Below are positions 1 through 7,367 of a stretch of DNA of 64,000 nucleotides, one piece after another; the first letter of the stretch is position 1; the number at the start of each line of letters is the position of its first letter. The translations under genes and the position numbers were made by a program. This DNA comes from Endozoicomonas acroporae (GTDB taxonomy: Bacteria; Pseudomonadota; Gammaproteobacteria; Pseudomonadales; Endozoicomonadaceae). The stretch is from contig NZ_PJPV01000137.1 of assembly GCF_002864045.1 (NCBI RefSeq), positions 53,984 through 117,983 of the forward strand, written 5' to 3'. The notes below the pieces were generated by a model. It did no database searches and was not told the origin of the DNA. It was given only the letters and a program-made list of their open reading frames with translations.

Positions 1-893
1 CAGTGTTGAGACAACTTTGCCAGCTGGCTCTCAAGGTTTTTGATGTGTCTGTATGTTTGCCAGTTTTCAGTGATGCTATAATCACAGTTTTTGCAGATCG
101 ACACACATCCGGCTTTTAATAGGCCATAATGGCAAGGTTTAATAAAGTCAGGTTTAAAATCCATATACTGATCCAATCCATAATTCAGCATATCCTGAAC
201 TAACTCGATTTCTTTGCTGGTCCAACCATCACGGAGGGGTAAGCATTCCTTTATGAAAAAATCTTCAAATTCATCATCCAACCAGTCTTGTGAATAGCTT
301 AAGCCCCTATCATCATCATACATAGTCATTGCACAGTGGAATCTCGCCAGGGCCTGGTACTCTTCGGGAGCAAACAGCGTTTTACCAGACCAGTCTTTGT
401 TAATGAATTCTGTTAACTCTGGTGGAAACTTTGAAAATATGAAATCAGCCAGCCACCCTGGCTTATCCCCCTCGGTAGGCAGATCTTGACTACTGATTGA
501 CAGGTCTTCCAGATCTATCTCATCCAAATCCTGACTTATGTGTAAAGCTAACTTTTCATTAAGTTTTTCGAGTCTCACCTTCAAATCAAAACGAGGAAAA
601 TTGCCATTAAAATCATGATACGGGTAAACGAGCACTATATCATTTTCCTGAAACCTGGCCGGTGATTTGACAGACTCTGTTTTTGCGTCACCAGATTTTA
701 GAGCGGTTATTTGGTGTTCATCCAGCGAGTGCCCGGGACGCTCGCCGGAATCAGGAAACCGGCTTGAACAAGGGGCTGATATCTGAACGCTGGCATTGCA
801 TGAAGCTGCGAAAACAACCTCGCTGACGTCTGGATTAGACGGTGGTAAAGGCAGTGAATGTGCATTGGAGCTTGCTAACGGGGGCATAGTCAT
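1..893 (-). CDS. Unrecognised protein, 3' end beyond window
   Basis: The frame is open from an ATG at 893 to the window edge (297 codons, no stop), so the gene is truncated by the window. The start is supported by an AAGGA Shine-Dalgarno 5 nt upstream. The first ~75 residues are rich in Ser, Pro and Ala and look disordered. The middle is acidic, with DLDEIDLEDLSISSQDLP around residues 134-151. Near the cut end there is a cysteine group spaced C-x3-C-x2-C (CVSICKNC), possibly half of a metal site. There is no signal peptide or membrane segment. I do not recognise the family. It lies 76 bp downstream of the ankyrin array on the same strand, and the Ser/Pro-rich start followed by a folded domain resembles other likely effector genes in this window; that is only an inference. 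Confidence 0.75.
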   Translation of the reverse strand, partial: MTMPPLASSNAHSLPLPPSNPDVSEVVFAASCNASVQISAPCSSRFPDSGERPGHSLDEHQITALKSGDAKTESVKSPARFQENDIVLVYPYHDFNGNFPRFDLKVRLEKLNEKLALHISQDLDEIDLEDLSISSQDLPTEGDKPGWLADFIFSKFPPELTEFINKDWSGKTLFAPEEYQALARFHCAMTMYDDDRGLSYSQDWLDDEFEDFFIKECLPLRDGWTSKEIELVQDMLNYGLDQYMDFKPDFIKPCHYGLLKAGCVSICKNCDYSITENWQTYRHIKNLESQLAKLSQH

Positions 894-969
894 TCATATC
901 CTTAATTAGATTTGGGGACACCACTTTCAGGCTGGCAGGATCGATGAATACTGTCGTCCATTGGTTGTT

Positions 970-3900
970 TTAATCGTTGAAATCCAGTGGGTTCGACTCC
1001 CATCCGGTTCCTGAAGCGCTTCCCCCTGACACCGCCAGGAATCCAGTATCAGTACTATCACGGTCATCAGTTAGTGAACCAGTAACTGTTAAAAGTGGAA
1101 TCAGCAGTCTTTCGCACTCTGCATGGCCTTTTTTGCGAGCAGTGTCCAGGGGCGTTAAGCCATCGCTACTTTTTATACTGATGTCAATGCCGGGAGCTGT
1201 AAGTAAGGCTTTGATGGATCCTGCCTGGCCAAATTGGGCAGCGCTGTGCAGAGGCGTGATACCCTTGAGTGTTTTCACATTGACGTCAATGCCTTTGGCG
1301 TTCAATAACAGCACGACGCACTCTGCGTTGTCGCTTATGGCGGCCAAGTGCAGGGGCGTAAGGCCCCCGGGTAGTGCCATATTGACGTCAATGCCTTTGG
1401 CGTTCAATAACACCATGACGCAGTCTGTATAGCCAGAGTTGACAGCGCAGCACAGGGGCGTCCAGCCATCGTCAGTCGTTACATTGACGTCAATGCGGTC
1501 GTCGGTCAATAACGCCAGAATGGACTCTGCCTGACCTTTCGTGGCAGCCCAGTGTAGGGGCGTAAAGCCTGAAGACGATTTCGCATTGACGTCAATGCTG
1601 TCGGAGGACAGTAATACCTTGATGCACTCTATGAGGCCTTCTGCGACAGCAAGGTACAGGGGCGTAAAGCCTTCGTTAGTCTCCACATTGACGTCAATGC
1701 TGTCGGCGGACAGTAATACCTTGATGCACTCTATGAGGCCTTCTGCGACAGCACGGTACAGGGGCGTAAAGCCATCGTTATTCTGCACATTGACGTCAAT
1801 GCCATCGGCGGTCAATAACGCCCTGACACACATTACATGGCCTTCTGAGGCAGCACAGTGCAGGAGGGGCGTCGAGCCATCTTCATCCTGTACATTGACG
1901 TCAATGCCATCGGCGGTCAATAACGCCCTGACACACACTACGTGGCCTTCTGAGGCAGCACAGTGCAGGGGCGTCGAGCCATCTTCATCCTGTACATTGA
2001 CGTCAATGCCATCGGCGGTCAATAACGCCCTGACACACACTACGTGGCCTTCTGAGGCAGCACAGTGCAGGGGCGTCGAGCCATCTTCATCCTGTGCATT
2101 GACGTCAATGCCGTCGGCGGTCAATAACGCCCTGACACACACTACGTGGCCTTCTGAGGCAGCACAGTGCAGAGGCGTATAGCCATCTTCATTCTGCACA
2201 TTGACGTCAATGCCGTCGATGGCCAGTAACGCCCTGACAAACACTACATGCCCGTTTTCGGCAGCGATGTGCAGGGGCGTCGAGCCATGGATATTTTTCT
2301 GGCTAACCTGCGGGTTGCCCAGTTTCAACAGGTATTCCAATCCAGTCAAATTACCGGAACTTGCAAAGCACGCCAGGGGGCTGTCCAGATCATCGTTCAA
2401 GAAACTGGTCAATTGATCACAATGACCGGTTAACAGAAGATTGGACAGGGTTTCGGTCTGCCTCAGAATAAGGGCCTGTTTAAACAGTCGCTGGCAATCA
2501 TGGGGTGTCAGTAACTTTTTCATATCCTCGTGGGAAAAATCAGAGACCTGCCAGCTGGCCAGGCGTGATGTGATTGACAACACATTTATTCCCTGTTGTT
2601 GAAGTCTCAATAAGACCGGCTTCAGCAGCGGTGTATCGATCAGCCAGTCCAGTACGCGTGGAGCAATGCCTGGAGTAATGCCGGGAGTAATGAACGGTGT
2701 AACAGAGGCAAAATGATCAACTACACATTGGTATAATGTTTCTTTAAAAGTGTTATCGTGCTTAATCAGCTTGTCACTGAGTTGGTTGGCAAGTGCCCTG
2801 GTCACCATCGCTGGTATTTTACCAAGCTGTTCGATGGTGGTGTGTTGCAGGAAAAACGAGGCAATATGCCAGGCCTTATCGGTTTGCTCCATTGCCTGGG
2901 TGAGCAGGGCATAAATGGTGGTTTCAGGCCAGGTTGAGAAGTCAATGGAGATTAAATGAGGCAATGTCAGCGTGGTGTGATTATTCCCATCAAAAGGACA
3001 CGCCAGCCCCGTCGGCAAGTACTGGTCATGATTAAATACCCAGAAGAAAAGCTGATTGATGGTGCCGATATGCCTGGCCGAATCGACACCTGCAGGAATA
3101 GTGGCGAACACCTGGGCCGATGATTCACAGAAATGGCTGGCCACCCAGGCCAGTAACTTTTCCCGATACCGGCCAAGGTAATAGTTACCATCGCCAGTTT
3201 CTTCGATGACGGCCCTGAGATCAAGGGACTGTTCTCCGCTTGTTTGCAGTAAATGATTGACCGGTTTAAAGAGTGCGCTTTCAAGCGTCCCCGTTCTCTC
3301 TGAAGTCAGTTCAAAGGGGGCAATAACGTCGGTTTCCCATGTCTGTACGCCCAGTTTTTGCAGGGTTGCACTGAGCTGGTCAGACCATCCGGACGAGAGT
3401 TTACGCAGGATGGTACAGGCATTGACTGACAGCGGTGCAGCCGCAAGAAATCGCCGGGTAAGGTCATCACCCAGATGGGTCGGTGCCAGTGGGTCAACGA
3501 AATGGGGAAGCCCCAGAGGCTCACAGAAAAGATTGTGCAAGCTGTGATTCCAGTGAACCTCCACGCCTGATGGTATATCAACCAACCTCTCCCGTTGCAG
3601 CTCAAGCAGGAAAGACTGGATAAATTGATCAAACAGCTCACTCCTGACATTGAAGAGCTTCCCGCCCAGCCCTCCCCGGGAGGCTTCCAAATTAAGAAAA
3701 CTCTGGGTAAAGCGGCCGTGAATACCGGGAGCGCACTCCTGAATGTCGCTCAGGCAATCATGAAGTACCCCGGCGATGTAATTTTGGTTGTCAATATTTG
3801 GATCGTGTTGTTGATCCCTGAGTTGCATGACTAACTGTCGAATCTGAAAGCGTGTCTCACGATACAGGGGTAGCAGGCTGTTTTTAAGATGTTCAGGAGG

Positions 3901-4179
3901 TGATTTCAGCTTGTCATGAAAAATATCTATTGATATATCGTATTGATGATTAACGTAGGGGTGTACCAGTTGCTTCATCTCCTCAATATCATTCAGGAAA
4001 CGGGTTTTTATCTCAGGAAAGGCGGCATGGGTTTCCAGTTCCTCGTAACAATGAACCCCGGGCAATTCAATATATTCTGGCTGATGGGCAACCGTTGGTA
4101 TTGGTGGCTTTTCAGAAGCAGTATCTGGTTGCCAGGGTTGGAAAAGTACTGAGTTGATTTCTGTATTTAACGAAAGCAT
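970..4179 (-). CDS. Ankyrin-repeat protein A of tandem triplet (12 repeats)
   Basis: About 1069 residues. The N-terminal ~620 residues have no family I can name. Next comes a degenerate ankyrin-like unit (SPLACFASSGNLTGLEYLL) and then 12 clear ankyrin repeats of 33-34 residues with the DG.TPLH.AA..GH core and a recurring GIDVNV link. Ankyrin arrays bind proteins, and in host-associated bacteria they are often effectors; the target here is unknown. No signal peptide or membrane segment is seen. The chosen ATG (4179, MLSLNTEIN) is the only ATG shared by all three paralogues; an in-frame TTG lies at 4191. Upstream ATGs present in paralogue C are mutated here. The gene starts 37 bp after paralogue B ends, so the two may be cotranscribed. 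Four repeats are almost identical in DNA, and one carries an extra Leu codon. The C-terminal tail of about 40 residues differs from B and C. Confidence 0.9.
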   Translation of the reverse strand: MLSLNTEINSVLFQPWQPDTASEKPPIPTVAHQPEYIELPGVHCYEELETHAAFPEIKTRFLNDIEEMKQLVHPYVNHQYDISIDIFHDKLKSPPEHLKNSLLPLYRETRFQIRQLVMQLRDQQHDPNIDNQNYIAGVLHDCLSDIQECAPGIHGRFTQSFLNLEASRGGLGGKLFNVRSELFDQFIQSFLLELQRERLVDIPSGVEVHWNHSLHNLFCEPLGLPHFVDPLAPTHLGDDLTRRFLAAAPLSVNACTILRKLSSGWSDQLSATLQKLGVQTWETDVIAPFELTSERTGTLESALFKPVNHLLQTSGEQSLDLRAVIEETGDGNYYLGRYREKLLAWVASHFCESSAQVFATIPAGVDSARHIGTINQLFFWVFNHDQYLPTGLACPFDGNNHTTLTLPHLISIDFSTWPETTIYALLTQAMEQTDKAWHIASFFLQHTTIEQLGKIPAMVTRALANQLSDKLIKHDNTFKETLYQCVVDHFASVTPFITPGITPGIAPRVLDWLIDTPLLKPVLLRLQQQGINVLSITSRLASWQVSDFSHEDMKKLLTPHDCQRLFKQALILRQTETLSNLLLTGHCDQLTSFLNDDLDSPLACFASSGNLTGLEYLLKLGNPQVSQKNIHGSTPLHIAAENGHVVFVRALLAIDGIDVNVQNEDGYTPLHCAASEGHVVCVRALLTADGIDVNAQDEDGSTPLHCAASEGHVVCVRALLTADGIDVNVQDEDGSTPLHCAASEGHVVCVRALLTADGIDVNVQDEDGSTPLLHCAASEGHVMCVRALLTADGIDVNVQNNDGFTPLYRAVAEGLIECIKVLLSADSIDVNVETNEGFTPLYLAVAEGLIECIKVLLSSDSIDVNAKSSSGFTPLHWAATKGQAESILALLTDDRIDVNVTTDDGWTPLCCAVNSGYTDCVMVLLNAKGIDVNMALPGGLTPLHLAAISDNAECVVLLLNAKGIDVNVKTLKGITPLHSAAQFGQAGSIKALLTAPGIDISIKSSDGLTPLDTARKKGHAECERLLIPLLTVTGSLTDDRDSTDTGFLAVSGGSASGTGWESNPLDFND
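1808..2218. repeat. Four near-identical 102-bp tandem units inside ankyrin gene A
   Basis: Units begin at 1808, 1913, 2015 and 2117 with period 102 bp; the first is 105 bp because of a 3-bp insertion (CAGGAGGGGCG instead of CAGGGGCG) that adds one Leu to the repeat. Units 2 and 3 are the same over almost their whole length. Each encodes one ankyrin repeat on the minus strand. The high DNA identity compared with the more diverged flanking repeats indicates recent unit duplication or conversion. Confidence 0.9.
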
Positions 4180-4216
4180 GAATTTATCCAATGTCAGAAT
4201 TTATTTTGGATAGCTA

Positions 4217-7114
4217 TCAATTACCTGAGCTGAGTCCTGGATCTGGAAAAGGGTTAATCAGCAGTCTTTCGCACTCTGCATGGCCTTCTTTGCGGGCGGC
4301 GTCCCGAGGCGTCAAGCCACGGTTACTTTTTATACTGATGTTAATGCCGGGAGCTTTAAGTAGCGCTTTGATGGACTCTGCATGGCCAAATTTGGCAGCG
4401 CAGTACAGGGGCGTGAAACCCTTGAGTGTTTTCACATTGACGTCAATGCCTGTGGCGTTCAATAAAAGCGCGATGCACTCTACGTTGTCTTCTATGGCGG
4501 CCCAGTGCAGGGCCGTAAAGCCCCCAGGTAGTGCCATATTGACGTCAATGCCTTTGGCGTTCAATAACAGCATGACGCAGTCTGTATGGCCAGATCGGGC
4601 AGCGGAACTCAGGGGCGTGAAGCCTGCGTCAGACATCACATTGACGTCAATGCGGTCATCGGTCAATAACGCCGAGATGCACTCTGCCTTACCTGCCGCG
4701 GCAGCCGAGTTCAGGGGTATGCCTGCGTCAGACCTCACATTGACGTCAATGTCGGCGGCGGTCAGTAATGCCATGATGCACTCTGGGAAGTCTTTTATAA
4801 CAGCACAGAACAGGGGCGTATTGCCATCGGCAGACTTAACATTGACGTCAATGTCGTCGGCGGACAGTAATTCCCTGATGCACTCTGCATGCCCTTCTAC
4901 GACAGCGCAGTACAGGGGCGTAAAGCCATCGTCACTCTGCACATTGACGTCCATGCCGTCGGCGGCCAATAACGCCCTGACACACACTACGTAGCCTGAG
5001 GCAGCATAGTGCAGGGGTGTCAAGCCATCGTTATTTTTTACATTGATGTCAATGCCTGTGGTGTTCAACAACTCCGTGACACACACTACGTGGCCTTCTG
5101 AGGTAGCACAGTTCAGGGGCGTATAGCCATCTTCATTCTGCACATTGACGTCAATGCCGTCGATGGCCAGCAACGTCCTGACGAACGCTGCGTGCCCGTT
5201 TTCGGCAGCGATGTGCAGGGGCGTCGAGCCATGGATATTTTTTCGATTAACCTGCGGGTTGCCTGATTTCAACAGGTATTCCAATGCAGGCAAATTACCG
5301 GAACTTGCAAAGCACGCCAGGGGGCTGTCCAGATCATCGTTCAAGAAGCTGGTCAATGGATCACAATGACCGGTTAACAGAAGATTGGACAGGGTTTCGG
5401 TCTGCCTCAGAATAAGGGCCTGTTTAAACAGTCGCTGGCAATCATGGGGTGTCAGTAACTTTTTCATATCCTCGTGGGAAAAATCAGAGACCTGCCAGCT
5501 GGCCAGGCGTGATGTGATTGACAACACATTTATTCCCTGTTGTTGAAGTCTCAATAAGACCGGCTTCAGCAGCGGTGTATCGATCAGCCAGTCCAGTACG
5601 CGTGGAGCAATGCCTGGAGTAATGCCGGGAGTAATGAACGTTGTAACAGAGGCAAAGTGACCAACTACACATTGGTATAACGTTTCTTTAAAAGTGTCAT
5701 CGTGTTTAATCAGCTTCTCACTGAGTTGGTTGGCAAGCGCCCTGGTCACCATCGCTGGTATTTTACCAAGCTGTTCGATGGTGGTGTGTTGCAGGAAAAA
5801 CGAGGCAATATGCCGGGCCTTATCGGTTTGCTCCATTGCCTGGGTGAGCAGGGCATAAATGGTGGTTTCAGGCCAGGTTGAGAAGTCAATGGACATTAAA
5901 TGCGGCAATGTCAGCGAGGTGTGATTATTCGCATTAAAAGTACACGCCAGCCCCGTCGGCAAGTACTGGTCATGATTAAATACCCAGAAGAAAAGCTGGT
6001 TGATGGTGCCGATATGCCAGGCCGAATCGACACCGGCAGGAATAGTGGCGAACACCTGGGCCGATGATTCACAGAAATGGCTGGCCACCCAGGCCAGTAA
6101 CTTTTCCCGATACCGGCCAAGGTAATAGTTGCCATCGCCAGTTTCTTCGATGACGGCCCTGAGATCAAGGGACTGTTCTCCGCCTGTTTGCAGTAAATGA
6201 TTGACCGGTTTAAAGAGTGCGCTTTCAAGCGTCCCCATTCTCTCTGAAGTCAGTTCAAAGGGGGCAATAACGTCGGTTTCCCATGCCTGTATACCCAGTT
6301 TTTGCAGGGTTGCACTGAGCTGGTCAGACCACCCGGACGAGAGTTGACGCAGGATGGTACAGGCATTGACTGACAGTGGTGCAGCCGCAAGAAATCGCCG
6401 GGTAAGATCATCACCCAGATGGGTCGGTGCCGAAGTGTCAACGATATGGGGAAGCCCCAGAGGCCCACAGAAAAGATTGTGCAAGCTGTGCTTCCAGTGA
6501 ACCTCCATGCCTGGTGGTATATCAACCAACCTCTCCCGTTGCAGCTCAAGCAGGAAAGACTGGATCAATTGATCAAACAGCTCACTCCTGACATTGAAGA
6601 TCTTCCCGCCCAGCCCTCCCCGTAAGGCTTCCAAATTAAGAAAACTCAGGGTAAAGCGGTCGTGAATAACAGGAGCGCACTCCTGAATGTCGCTCAGGCA
6701 GTCATGAAGTATCCCGGCGATGTAATTCTGGCTGTCAACATTTGGATCGTGTTGTTGATCCCTGAGTTGCATGACTAACTGTCGAATCTGGAAGCGTGTC
6801 TCACGATACTGGGTGAGCACGATGTTTTTAAGATGTTCAGGCGGTGATTCCAGCGTCTCATGAAAAATATCTATTGATGTATCGTATTGATCATTAACGT
6901 AGGGCTGTACCAGTTGTTTCATCTCCTCAATATCATTCAGGAAGCGGGTTTTTATCTCAGGAAAGGCGGCATGGGTTTCCAGTTCCTCGTAACAATGAAC
7001 CCCGGGCAATTCAATATATTCTGGCTGATGGGCAACCGTTGGCTTTTCAGGAGCTGTATCTGGTTGCCAGGGTTGGAAAAGTATTGAGTTGATTTCTGTA
7101 TTTAACGAAAGCAT
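4217..7114 (-). CDS. Ankyrin-repeat protein B of tandem triplet (10 repeats)
   Basis: 965 residues. The N-terminal ~620 residues are nearly the same as in paralogues A and C, including ETRFQIRQLVMQLRDQQHDP and the GIAPRVLDWLIDTPLLKPVL stretch. Ten ankyrin repeats follow, one short (AGIPLNSAAAAGK lacks the usual TPL context), and a short tail ending FPDPGLSSGN that matches C. The start is the ATG at 7114. Further upstream, ATG TCC AAA matches the first codons of paralogue C but runs into TAG after seven codons, so that start cannot serve here. No clear Shine-Dalgarno is seen. About 60 bp upstream of the gene are homologous to the region upstream of C, so the duplication included some leader DNA. 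Function unknown; protein binding through the ankyrin array is expected from the family. Confidence 0.9.
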   Translation of the reverse strand: MLSLNTEINSILFQPWQPDTAPEKPTVAHQPEYIELPGVHCYEELETHAAFPEIKTRFLNDIEEMKQLVQPYVNDQYDTSIDIFHETLESPPEHLKNIVLTQYRETRFQIRQLVMQLRDQQHDPNVDSQNYIAGILHDCLSDIQECAPVIHDRFTLSFLNLEALRGGLGGKIFNVRSELFDQLIQSFLLELQRERLVDIPPGMEVHWKHSLHNLFCGPLGLPHIVDTSAPTHLGDDLTRRFLAAAPLSVNACTILRQLSSGWSDQLSATLQKLGIQAWETDVIAPFELTSERMGTLESALFKPVNHLLQTGGEQSLDLRAVIEETGDGNYYLGRYREKLLAWVASHFCESSAQVFATIPAGVDSAWHIGTINQLFFWVFNHDQYLPTGLACTFNANNHTSLTLPHLMSIDFSTWPETTIYALLTQAMEQTDKARHIASFFLQHTTIEQLGKIPAMVTRALANQLSEKLIKHDDTFKETLYQCVVGHFASVTTFITPGITPGIAPRVLDWLIDTPLLKPVLLRLQQQGINVLSITSRLASWQVSDFSHEDMKKLLTPHDCQRLFKQALILRQTETLSNLLLTGHCDPLTSFLNDDLDSPLACFASSGNLPALEYLLKSGNPQVNRKNIHGSTPLHIAAENGHAAFVRTLLAIDGIDVNVQNEDGYTPLNCATSEGHVVCVTELLNTTGIDINVKNNDGLTPLHYAASGYVVCVRALLAADGMDVNVQSDDGFTPLYCAVVEGHAECIRELLSADDIDVNVKSADGNTPLFCAVIKDFPECIMALLTAADIDVNVRSDAGIPLNSAAAAGKAECISALLTDDRIDVNVMSDAGFTPLSSAARSGHTDCVMLLLNAKGIDVNMALPGGFTALHWAAIEDNVECIALLLNATGIDVNVKTLKGFTPLYCAAKFGHAESIKALLKAPGINISIKSNRGLTPRDAARKEGHAECERLLINPFPDPGLSSGN

Positions 7115-7282
7115 GAATTTGTCTATGTTCTATTTGTTTTGGACATATTTGATTGCAAATTAGTGGAAAAGTTGCATATTAATGGCTTGCATTAATTATT
7201 GAATTTTTAGCTATTAAAATGAATATGGTGATATTGGCGTGGGAAAAACAGGTAACGAATAAACCGGGAACTGCCGACCCTG

Positions 7283-7310
7283 ACCCGAATATTTCGTAAA
7301 TGTGCTCCCT
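7283..7310. repeat. 28-bp dispersed repeat, copy 1
   Basis: ACCCGAATATTTCGTAAATG followed by TGCTCCCT. A second copy with a few substitutions lies at 35442-35469. Both are intergenic. It may be the end of a lost insertion sequence, but no transposase is adjacent to either copy. Confidence 0.45.
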
Positions 7311-7367
7311 CACACCCCTTTGAATTTGTCCCGGAATAACTTCATCATTTTACGCAGTCCGGGCTAA

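Noticed and set aside
1540..2182. Plus-strand open frames with repeated protein sequence opposite the ankyrin arrays (also 4191-4994)
   Set aside because: They are antisense shadows of the 102-bp repeats; the periodic composition keeps other frames open. They lack ribosome sites and the ankyrin frame explains the conservation.
970..2300. Regular 102-bp repeats as a CRISPR-like array
   Set aside because: The units are coding ankyrin repeats without unique spacers and no cas genes are near.
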